A program made the position numbers and the translations under genes. Of a stretch of 64,000 nucleotides of DNA, positions 57,001 through 64,000 are shown in pieces. This DNA comes from Daedaleopsis sinensis. Taxonomy: Eukaryota; Basidiomycota; Agaricomycetes; Polyporales; Polyporaceae. The notes under the pieces were generated by a model. It ran no database searches. It had not been told where the DNA came from and was given only the letters and a program-made list of their open reading frames with translations. The first letter of the stretch is position 1; every line of letters begins with the position of its first letter. The stretch lies in assembly GCA_033807695.1 (NCBI GenBank), contig CM066301.1, forward strand, positions 682,001 through 746,000. Reading direction: 5' to 3'.

Positions 57001-57963
57001 GCGAGACACGGCGCGTATCGGGTCTACACGGACGGTTCGGACGTCGACGGCGGGGTCGGCGCAGCGGCCCTCCTCTACACGCCGGGGCGTAGACGCCCCA
57101 AGGTGCTCCGGTATCACCTTGGTCCCTCGACGCGGCACACCGTCTATGAGGCGGAGATCGTCGCCACTGTCCTCGCCCTGGTCCTCCTCTCGGCAGTACG
57201 TGCGCCCATGAAGCGGGCATCAATCGCGCTAGACAACACGGCCGCCATCCAAGCCACGGAGCTGCGCTCCGTGGCCCCGGGCCGCTACCTTACTGACATC
57301 TTCCACAGTTATGTCAAGAAGCTGTTGACCGCACGCCCAGGACTGAGGCTCACACTCCGGTGGGTCCCCGGGCACGAGGATGTAGGAGGAAACGAGGCTG
57401 CGGACGAGGCTGCGAAGGAGGCGGCCGCCGGCCGCTCGAGCCCGCCGAAGGCCCTCCCCCGCGAACTGAGGAGGCCCCTGCCGCTCAGCATCTCAAGAGC
57501 GCGCCAGAATTACGCGCAGGAGCTGGAGCGTATAGCCCGGGAACGCTGGCGCGCATCAAAACGGGGCACCCGCATGGCGCGAGTGGACGGCAAGCTGCCG
57601 TCCAAGAAGTATCTCACGCTGACAGTCTCTCTACCTCGCAGGCACGCCAACCTCCTCCTCCAGCTCAGAACCGGGCACATCCCGCTCTACACGTACTTGG
57701 AACGGATCGGAAAATCGCTAACGACAACCTGCCCAGCGTGCGAGGAGGCCCCGGAGACCGTCGCCCATTTCCTTCTGCACTGCCCCGCTTACGCCTTCCA
57801 TCGCGCGGTCCATTTCGCCCCGCTCGGCTTCTCTGGCCGCACCCTCAAGATCCTCCTCAACTCGAACGATGGCCTCCGCCCGCTTTTCGCATACATCAAC
57901 GCCACGAACCGCTTCCGGAGGACGTTTGGGCAGCTACCGACGCTGCGCGACGACGAGACATGA
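54043..57963 (+). CDS. LINE ORF2: endonuclease, reverse transcriptase, RNase H
   Basis: The frame is open from 53848, in the -1 register relative to ORF1, and contains protein-like sequence from about 54070 (IWQQNINKSLDGQ). The apurinic-type endonuclease shows IIAIQEPYLD, WLGDFNRHHPSWDDP, RPDNVFCSE and TDHFPIL. The reverse transcriptase shows FKAPGPDTVPNEVYK, WRPIALLNCASKILSR, FLDIKSAFPAAV (first catalytic Asp), GIDQGCPLSVILYAF and SMDDVALV (the YXDD box). RNase H follows with YTDGSDVDGG, YEAEIVATV, ALDNTAAIQA and WVPGHEDVGGNEAAD, then a CPACEEAPETVAHFLLHC zinc motif. No in-frame ATG precedes the endonuclease; the first lies near 54595. Confidence 0.92.
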   Translation: MTPPAPLLRIWQQNINKSLDGQLELLHSASPTDYDIIAIQEPYLDHLKNTRSTAHWRVVYPAVRDRDTAGRTRSVLLINARISTNTWTPASVPHPDITAVSIKTNGATVHLFNLYVDGAQDTAVHAATRAARALAAAGEGEHHTVWLGDFNRHHPSWDDPTNHQLFSRQNLVRAELLINRVADLGMEMALPPSLATLEAMNSKSRTRPDNVFCSEALLECLRSCRVAEELRPILTDHFPILTVFELPTEVAPPRARRDFRKVDWAEFETTLASKLGARDHAGDITTTRGFDDALDGLMTDLQATVEEHVPLAPDTPFAKRWWSTELTKMRKEKERLGKVSHQHRGTRTHPSHAEYRRYRNRYTDAIRTAKGDHWKSWIDSVDARTIWDANRFLKTGSTDGGRSRIPPLNVVGQGGQQKVVTSNADKSEEFYSSFFLPSGNVPVPGGPYPPPKFAFRPITDEQVRRAIKSLRSFKAPGPDTVPNEVYKHCVDTLTPVLGRLFRATFALQYYPDRWKLSDTVVLKKPGKSDYTVTKAWRPIALLNCASKILSRCVADVLVFEAERHLLLANYQFGGRAGRTTTDSIHLVTKTIKDAWRQGKAASVVFLDIKSAFPAAVPERLFHNLRMRGIPAEYVDWLRAKLDGRKTRLKFDDFESELFEIESGIDQGCPLSVILYAFYNSDLIDSARTKGGELAVGSMDDVALVTTGTTFADCHHKIRDFLERPDGGNDWSLTHNSAYSLDKFGLVNCKALIKTRGPDLRLSDGTVVPAAAFHRFLGVLVDQNLKFREQTALAHSKGAKWVALLRRLANTRNGLTMGIVRRLYLAVVVPSMLYASDTFLTPVRRLGGQKRKHGSVGNIRRLARVQRQALLVMTGALRSTATDALEAHANLLPFDLLVDKLAHRAAVRLCSLPRTHPLAAHVQKAGRKLVRRHRSALHELLDAYKPFLDYRLTERAQPARLHPRWTPKHRVRVIKGREKAIKDDPKWARHGAYRVYTDGSDVDGGVGAAALLYTPGRRRPKVLRYHLGPSTRHTVYEAEIVATVLALVLLSAVRAPMKRASIALDNTAAIQATELRSVAPGRYLTDIFHSYVKKLLTARPGLRLTLRWVPGHEDVGGNEAADEAAKEAAAGRSSPPKALPRELRRPLPLSISRARQNYAQELERIARERWRASKRGTRMARVDGKLPSKKYLTLTVSLPRRHANLLLQLRTGHIPLYTYLERIGKSLTTTCPACEEAPETVAHFLLHCPAYAFHRAVHFAPLGFSGRTLKILLNSNDGLRPLFAYINATNRFRRTFGQLPTLRDDET

Positions 57964-58602
57964 GAAGTAGCCCGGTTTTGCGACTTGACACGTAGCTGAC
58001 CTGCTGCTCACAGCTCGGACCATGCAAGCAATCCATACGCAGAGGAGTCGACGCTGCTGCCACGATCGGGGACACCCTCGGGAGTGGCAGCAGCGGCGGC
58101 ACTAGGAGACGGAGCCCTTCTTTCTCTTTCGCATCTTTCTTTTCCGGCCACGGCGCGCACTGTCCCTCTGTCCCGGGGATGGTGGAGTTATGACGGGGGG
58201 CGGGGTAACCGCACCTCGTATCCCGCCTGCAGAAGAGACAGAGATCCAGGAGCGCATGTACGCTACCCATAGACTGCCGTGGGTTTATAAGCCATTGCCC
58301 TACCACTCGATGGTCGGGGGCTGTGGGGGCAGCGCGCGTCGGGGGGCCGTTTATTTATGTCTCTATCTCATTTATGCTACTCATCTCTTGCCCTCCCTAC
58401 AGTACTACCAGGCTACGGCCGACCACCACCTATATCTAATGGCCATAGTCGTTGCGCCTCGACCGTCACTCCCACCCCCCTGCTTCTGCTCCGAGATTTA
58501 CACTGGCATTGGACAATAGCGTAGCTACCTTGTATCGTACTGCCTACCATAGGGCTTGGCCCTCGCGGGCGGTAAACCAGGATTACAAACAAACAAACAA
58601 AC

Positions 58603-58614
58603 ATGGCGGAGGCG
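58603..58614. repeat. Target-site duplication, right copy
   Basis: Exact second copy of ATGGCGGAGGCG, immediately after the (CAAA)n-type tail of the LINE. Confidence 0.9.
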
Positions 58615-58911
58615 CCGCTTGCTGCGGTCCAGGAAGACAAGGAGAACAGACCGGTCAAGCCTGCTAAGGCTGCCAAGAGCAAGAAGAAAGCGGTTCGTGC
58701 TCCTGCGGCCAGGAGGAAGAAACGCGGGGCAGCTGCGAAGAAGCCCGCGCTTCCGGGAAGATCTCCAGTCGAGCCTGCAGATCCCCCGCCGGGCTCGGAG
58801 AACGCGGGAGAGAACCCTCTCAAGCGTCGGCGGAATCCTTTACGTCAATGTCACAGAGGGAATGTAGCCGCTCAGTCTGAGGAGCGACCTGCTAAGCGTC
58901 GTCGTCAATGA
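58615..58911 (+). pseudogene. Displaced C-terminal tail of the FunK1 kinase
   Basis: From the right target-site copy the frame runs 99 codons to a stop at 58911: PLAAVQEDKENRPVKP, then Lys/Arg/Ala-rich sequence (KSKKKAVRAPAARRKKR), a Pro-rich part and a final KRRR...PAKRRRQ. The first residues (MAEA) are shared with the kinase exon at 52194, in the same phase. FunK1 proteins usually end in such basic, disordered tails. An independent small gene starting at ATG 58603 could be translated in principle, but its ATG exists only because of the duplication. Confidence 0.85.
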
Positions 58912-59175
58912 GTTCTGATAGCGGTCAGCGTTCTGTTCTGCCTTCATGTTGCTCGGGCTGTTCATTGTACTATCCATACCCTGATCCCTTGGCGATTCTA
59001 TACCAGGTTCCGTAGCCATTTTCCTGCATAAAAGGCGTACACAAATGTATCGTTTGATCCCATTGATATCGAGTCCTACCCTTTTGTCACCATGAGTACG
59101 AATATGATCCCATGGAAAGGACGCGGAGACAACGCACCCACTGACACTGTAGATGACTGTCATAATCGTAAGATG
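58912..59175. other. Spacer between convergent transcription units
   Basis: The FunK1 tail and the minus-strand cerato-platanin gene converge here. Presumed 3' UTRs; no other feature. Confidence 0.4.
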
Positions 59176-59739
59176 TCACAAAGTGCTCGCCACACGACCG
59201 GAGTGCTTCGGATCACCGCCTTTCTTTATGCTCGCCACACCGCATTCTCCCATGTCGACCTGGACGGCGGTCGCGTTGACGCGCCCGAAGAACTCGGCCT
59301 GGTGGTTGGTGAGCGCGTCCATCGCTTCGAGTGCGATGTTGAACGTCCCGGGGCCCGCGTGGTCGATTGCGAGCACCCTGATCGTAGCCTGTCTGAACGC
59401 GAGCTCCCAGCAGGACCCACACCCGGGCGCATCGAAGCCCGTGACGTTGAACGAGCCCCCGATGAACGGGAACCGCGGGAGCGCGCCAAACGTCGTGAAG
59501 TCTGTGCAGCACAGCAGATGCCGAGCACGTAGGATGCGTGCTCTTGTGAGGATGGGTATTTTATGCTAGAAAGACGACGTACTACTCGCGATGAGATCTT
59601 CTGAGCACGAGACGGTATTGGTCGATTGGTCGGCCATGTCGTACGCAGGGTCGAAAGAGACGGAGACATCAAAGACCTGGGAGAGTGCAGCACGGATAGA
59701 GAACGCGACGACCGCGAGGGCAGAGAGCTTCAAGTTCAT
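59176..59739 (-). CDS. Cerato-platanin family secreted protein, copy 1
   Basis: Two minus-strand exons (59739-59586, 59501-59176; 84 bp intron) give 159 aa. The first 20 residues are a signal peptide (MNLKLSALAVVAFSIRAALS). The mature part has the family pattern: FDPAYD, TVSCSEDL, FTTFGALPRFPFIGG, CGSCWELAF, VLAIDHAGPGTFNIALEAM and AEFFGRVNATAVQV. There are four cysteines, as expected for two disulfides. Cerato-platanins are small extracellular beta-barrel proteins that bind chitin oligomers and loosen polysaccharide, and some are sensed by plants. The C-terminus extends about 19 residues past the usual end. TATAAA on the minus strand at 59839-59834 is 95 bp upstream. Confidence 0.92.
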
Positions 59740-61152
59740 CGCTGCGGACAGTGTGCGAGGCCAGTGGAGAGGGAAGGGGGTATGTAGGCTCAGGCTGCCG
59801 CACGCTGGGATCTGGACGGAGAGGGGGCATGCATTTATAGCCGCGGAGCGAGAACCGCGGTGGAGCTCTTCAAGAACAGAAAGTCCAGGAGCTCGTGGGC
59901 GTGGCGCGTGACGAAGGAAGGAAGACTGGTCGCGCTGGATAGACCGGGTCAGAAGAAGGCGAGCAGAATGGCAATACCGCGTGTGCCGTGCCAAAGAACT
60001 TGATACATCCAGGGCGAGGAACCGATGGGAGCGCATCCCAGAGAGCGGACTTGTCCGTGCCCGTGGCATCCGTCGTTCGGACAGTACAGAGCGCATCATA
60101 TAGCCGTAAGCAGGGTGAGAGAGGAACTGGTAGAAGAACGCCGCATGTCTGTCAGGTGACTGAGACGGCGAAAGGAAGGTTTTTGAGCAGTGTCGAACTG
60201 CATTCGATAGACCCGAAGCGACGCCGAGTTGTCATATCCGCCCATACTAGTGATGAGCCTCGAAGAGAGGTGATGACGGTGCAGCACCTTTGACCCCGAA
60301 CGAAGTTGTGGTGCCATTCAGACGGAACGTTTCAAGACCCCAATCGACATAAGATTTGATGTCGGACTCAGTAAATATATCAGCATGAGCATGCTCTCCT
60401 GGAATCTGTCGAGGTTGGTATGATGCAAGCTCTGTACACGGGCAATAAGAGTACTACGCACCTACACACGATCATAGCCATCGTTGCCAACAGTACCGTA
60501 AGGCAAGATTGCGCTTACATGGCATATTTTACTTTTAAGACTCACCGTACATACTATCTTCGGTGAGACGCATAGACGTATCTCGTAGGAGATAAAAGCG
60601 ACTTGAGGAGGATGAACGACATGATGCAGCGTGTTTGAAAGATGCCAGCTCACCGTACGTAGGCTGAGTGTTGAGTTTGCCTCTGGCAGGTCGAACTTGA
60701 AGTATACCGTGGCCGGAGGACTGTGCGTATGGCGTAAGTAGACAAGCAATGATATAAAGCAGCCAATTGTCACCAACCCCGCGAGATCATACCCGCGAGG
60801 AAATACTAGTGGTACCGGTGATAGGGCTAGAGTCAGTGGGCGCTAGCTCCGTAGTACTACTAGTTTGTTAGTGTGAAGATTAGATTAGATTAAATTAGAT
60901 TTCTTCCTGAGGACTAGGAGCGCAGCCGACTTGTCGGACAGTGAGATGAATGCCTGGTTGATCGAGTTGCGAAGCGTTGAAAGCTCAAATAGAATGTCGT
61001 GATATACGAGTTATCCTGGGAGCTCACAAGAAGATGGATGAAATACAGGAAGACGTCCATCCGCGCCACAATGCGCGACAATTGTTCAAGACGCTGAGCC
61101 AAAACACGCAGACCGGTAAGTAGGTACCGTGTGTATCTGTCAGCCAGCAACA
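59740..61152. promoter_or_regulatory. Upstream region of cerato-platanin copy 1 and spacer
   Basis: About 59740-60290 aligns, with gaps, to 61675-62210 upstream of the second gene, including the TATA region, GGGCGTGGCGCG, GTCAGAAGAAGG and CGACGCCGAGTTGTCAT-like blocks. Left of 61150 lies a (GATTA)n run. A minus-strand frame at 60776-60462 could encode a membrane segment (LVTIGCFISLLVYLRH), but I could not complete a gene. Confidence 0.5.
60878..60902. repeat. (GATTA)n pentanucleotide run
   Basis: About five imperfect units, AGATTAGATTAGATTAAATT. A matching run is found at 62859-62889. Confidence 0.85.
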
Positions 61153-61674
61153 TCAGGTAGGAGGCTTCTTCTTGCTCTCGTCAACCCCACACTCTAGCAC
61201 ATCCACCTGCGTCGCAGACACCTCGACACGCCCGAGCTGGATCGCTTGGTTGTTCGTGAGCATGTCCATCGCCCCCCGCGCGATGTTGAATCCGCTGCCG
61301 GCGGTATCTATCGCGAATACGCGGATGCTTTTTCCGTTGCGGCTGAGCTCCCAGCAGGTCCCACATCCGTCCGACCCTTGGCCTGACACGACGAACGCGC
61401 CCCCGATGGACGGGAAGTGGGGGATCGACCCGAAGGTGGTGAATCCTAGTACGCGAAATGTTCAGCAGACAGGCACAACACGACAGCTTGGGAGAGGGCC
61501 GCACGCACCGATCGTGGCTAGGCCGTCGGGGCCGCCGCCACATGCGGAGTCCATCACTGGGATGTTGGGGTTGTCGTACACCTCGGAATAGGTGACGGTC
61601 GTTTGCACAGTCTGAGCAAGCGCGACAGGGAGCGCTACGAGAGCGGCCACGCAGGCGAGGGAGAGTAGCTTCAT
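61153..61674 (-). CDS. Cerato-platanin family secreted protein, copy 2
   Basis: Two minus-strand exons (61674-61509, 61445-61153; 63 bp intron) give 152 aa. The signal peptide covers about residues 1-20 (MKLLSLACVAALVALPVALA). Family motifs are YSEVYDN, DSACGGGPDGLATI, FTTFGSIPHFPSIGG, CGTCWEL, VFAIDTAGSGFNIARGAM, AIQLGRVEVSATQV and LECGV. Four cysteines are present. The intron interrupts the same position as in copy 1, just before FTTFG. The tail DESKKKPPT is again longer than usual. Minus-strand TATAAA (61757-61752) lies 78 bp upstream. It is a tandem paralog of the gene at 59176, clearly diverged in sequence. Confidence 0.92.
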
Positions 61675-63000
61675 CGCGGTGGGCTGCGCGGGAGAGACAG
61701 AGGCGGCTGGCGGGAGTGGGGCCTGCAGTCGAGGGCTGCGGGAAGGGTGCATTTATAATCTAACGGCGGGACCGTCAGAACGCGTTGGAAGCAGGGAACA
61801 TCGGGGGCACCGCGAGAGAATGCCGCGGGCGTGGCGCGAGTCTGCCACAGAAGCCTGATCGCCTGCGATGGGCCCGGCCAAGACTCAGAAGAAGGAGACG
61901 TACATGGTAAGGCCGCGTGTTCCGTGTCCGAGGACTGAATATATCCAGGGCAAGGGACAGATGGGCGCGTCATGGAGAAGACGTGCGTCGTTTGTGGACG
62001 GTACACCCGTCGTTCTGGAGAGTGCAGGACGCCCCACGTATTGATAGCGTCAAGCCAGACAACAGCCAGGGTGAGAACTTCTCGTCGAGGGAGCGCCGCA
62101 TGACGGCCAGGATCCAGTGACCAATACGCGAGATGGGAGGCTTTTGAGTGGTTTTGGATGGCCCCGAGGCGCCGCCGAGTCGTCATCTTCGCTTACAGTG
62201 TCGAACTTCGAGCAGCGTGCCAGAGCGGTTCATCCTCGTTGGTACCGAGCGAAGTAAGGGTGCCTATTGAACAACGCAGGGCGTAGATGCCGGGTTCTAA
62301 CAGGGGCATACAGATCGAAAGAAGGTTCGATTTGCAGCTGACGGTTATTCAAGCCAGCCAGGTACAGAGGCATATGTACCGAGTCCGTCGTTGGAGTATC
62401 GACAGTCTGTCGCTAGCCATCGTGACACTAACGGGGGAGTACTTCAAACTCGAACGTCGTTGATGATGATGATGATTCATGCACTCACCAGATACACTAA
62501 GATTTGAGAGTCCGTAGTATCGAGCATTGCATGACGATCTTGAGCACTACTCTGCTTTCAAGCCGAGCTGATGGCTATTAGTAGTACACCGTCCGGCTCG
62601 CTCGATTCAAGTTCTGGAGGCAGAGTAAGTTAGTATTTACTGCTAGGTGACGACTCGTCGCATCCTCTATAGTGGACGGTATTTGTTGGACCTGCTTGGT
62701 CTGGCGTGCTGGTAAGTCTGGGGCGACTACACAGTCGATAGTCAACGATAAACTTCAAGAGTTGTAGTGATATAGTCAAGATGCATTCAACTTTCCGACT
62801 CCCGAGCCACTGCTGCACTCGAAGCGCTGAGCAAGTATGAAACGCCCCATCATTAATGGATTAGATGAAAGATTAGATTAGATTAGATTCAGCGTCATCG
62901 CCCGATCACCTCCGAGGCGTGCATTTCTGCAGGCAACCCTCATCTTGTCCGCTTCCGTTTGACTCATACATCGCACTTCCTACCTACACATACGAGCACT
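61675..63000. promoter_or_regulatory. Upstream region of cerato-platanin copy 2 and spacer
   Basis: The first 540 bp are homologous to the upstream region of copy 1. Further right lie a (GAT)n run near 62463-62475 and the (GATTA)n run at 62859-62889, about 110 bp before the next gene. Confidence 0.5.
62859..62889. repeat. (GATTA)n pentanucleotide run
   Basis: About five units in two blocks, similar to the run at 60878-60902. Confidence 0.85.
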
Positions 63001-64000
63001 ATGCCACCGAAAGGAGGAAACGCAAAGAAGGAGTCCGGCAGGGCAAAGAAGGCGGACAACGAGGCCAAGAAAGCAGCAGCAGCGGAGGCAGACAAGGTAC
63101 GGATCTCGATTTCGCAGCGATCCCAACCATTTCTCTCTGTACTTCGTCCTCACGGCACTTACATCGATCTGCACAGGAGCGCAAGGAGGCAGACAAGTGG
63201 GGCCAGGGTGCGAAGTCAAAGGCGGACGACAAGGAGGAGAAGCGCCGCGCCGAGCTCGCCCGCAAGGCAGAGAACGCACGGCTGCTAGCCGAGGAGGAGA
63301 GCAGTGCGGCCGCGAAGGTGAAGGCTGCGCCCAAGGCTGGGGCCAAGAAGGCCTCCCCGGCGAAGAAGGCCGTCAAGCCCGCTGGCCCCGGGGCGATCGC
63401 CGCTGGGGGCGGCCTCGCGGCGGTGGATGCTGAGCCGGAGCGTGACGACGGGCGGCCGAAGGAGGTGGAGGCGTTCGCGGCGACGGGCATTGACAATGCG
63501 CTCGACCTGCTCGAGGTCGTGAACGCGAAGATGGACAAGGCGAGCATAGGGTCGAAGGCGGCGGACATTGAGAGACATCCGGAGGTGGGTGCTGGATTTG
63601 CGTGCACTTCACGTTCAGAAGACGGAGACTCATGATCCGCTGCAGAGACGCTTCAAGGCTGCGTTCGAGGCTTACAAGGAGAGGGAGCTGCCGAATGCTC
63701 GTGCGGATGTACGTGGCTTCGGCATCAATCGACTCTGCGTATTGCAGAAACTGACGTCCACCCTACACAGCACCCAGGCCTTCGGTTGCAACAGTATCAT
63801 GTTAGTTCATCGCCACCACTAAATGTACTCCTCGTTGCTGCTGCTGAGCGCTATCATCTGTCACACAGGACCTGCTGTACAAGCAATTCCAGAAGTCTCC
63901 AGAGAATCCGTGAGTCTCTCGTATCGCACCTGCCAGTTATCTCGTACTAACGACAAGCCCTCCTGTACAGCTTCAACCAGACAACAACGTCTTACGACGC
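63001..64000 (+). CDS. CCDC124/Lso2-family ribosome-associated protein, 3' end outside window
   Basis: Exons 63001-63096, 63177-63584, 63646-63708, 63771-63800, 63869-63909 and 63971-64000 join in frame, and the protein runs off the window at TTTSYDA. It begins MPPKGGNAKKESGRAKKAD, followed by a Lys/Ala/Glu-rich coiled coil, an Ala/Pro-rich hinge, and a C-terminal domain reading ADIERHPERRFKAAFEAY, HPGLRLQQYHDLLYKQF and SPENPFNQ. This layout and the RHPERR...NP.NQ signature fit the CCDC124 family; the yeast member Lso2 binds idle ribosomes and aids translational recovery after starvation. The length is somewhat above the animal protein because of the hinge. Confidence 0.9.

Larger units (their letters stand above)
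52206..58602 (+). mobile_element. LINE retrotransposon with two long ORFs, Tad1-like
   Basis: The element lies between exact 12 bp repeats. It has a 143 bp 5' leader, a gag-like ORF1 (52349-54043), an ORF2 with endonuclease, reverse transcriptase and RNase H (to 57963), a 3' UTR of about 640 bp and a terminal ACAAACAAACAAACAAAC tail at 58585-58602. The domain order endonuclease-RT-RNase H-CCHC with a zinc-knuckle ORF1 is that of the I/Tad1 group, Tad1 being the common fungal clade. Both ORFs are uninterrupted, so the insertion is probably recent. The 5' end may or may not be full length. Confidence 0.9.

Noticed and set aside
60462..60776. Minus-strand frame with a membrane-like segment
   Set aside because: No ATG in suitable position and no complete exon chain; possibly a gene relic, but not supportable.

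Overview
The window looks like nuclear DNA from a filamentous basidiomycete, most likely an agaricomycete close to the polypores. The reasons are: many 45-65 bp introns with GT-AG ends and CTRAY-type branch points; lineage-typical families (FunK1 kinases, DUF6699, cerato-platanins, EGF-like cysteine-rich surface proteins); a Tad1-like LINE; and GC-rich coding DNA. Gene models were built by eye from reading frames, splice signals and comparison between paralogs inside the window. No database search was possible.

Layout. 1-4.0 kb: the 3' end of one gene and two complete genes of a tandem family with no domain I recognise. 4.5-6.0 kb: two minus-strand paralogs of a small unknown protein. 6.85-9.25 kb: a degenerate GC-rich repeat array, with a small five-exon gene of possible HicA-like fold at its right edge. 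10.2-18.7 kb: two copies of an EGF-like secreted protein gene (both lacking the 3' part) around a GC-rich stretch that carries tandem duplications and one nuclear-type hypothetical gene. 19-22 kb: a decayed minus-strand gene and a SAM methyltransferase gene. 22.5-28.3 kb: the housekeeping pair YPT1 (minus) and REV1 (plus), divergent from a 446 bp shared promoter region. 28.3-31.2 kb: a third, heavily deleted EGF-like copy, then a FunK1 pseudogene. 31.8-35.3 kb: two DUF6699 genes in opposite orientation. 36.8-39.3 kb: mitochondrial D-lactate dehydrogenase (DLD1-type, 13 exons). 39.3-43 kb: gene-poor DNA with two MITE-like or hairpin elements. 42.5-49.5 kb: two unknown genes, a BTB-domain gene and an alpha/beta-hydrolase gene with a one-base frameshift at the nucleophile elbow. 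49.9-58.9 kb: a FunK1 kinase gene split by a LINE of about 6.4 kb with intact ORFs, a (CAAA)n-type tail and a 12-13 bp target-site duplication. 59.2-62.2 kb: tandem cerato-platanin genes whose upstream regions were duplicated with them. 63.0-64.0 kb: a CCDC124/Lso2-family gene cut by the window end.

How the genes relate. Conserved single-copy genes (YPT1, REV1, DLD1, CCDC124-like) sit among rapidly duplicating lineage-specific families, many broken by deletion, nonsense, frameshift or transposition. The clearest event is the LINE insertion: the duplicated 12-mer lies in the same kinase reading frame on both sides, so the kinase tail at 58.6-58.9 kb is the displaced end of the gene that starts at 49.87 kb. 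Nothing suggests a bacterial-type operon, CRISPR array or prophage.
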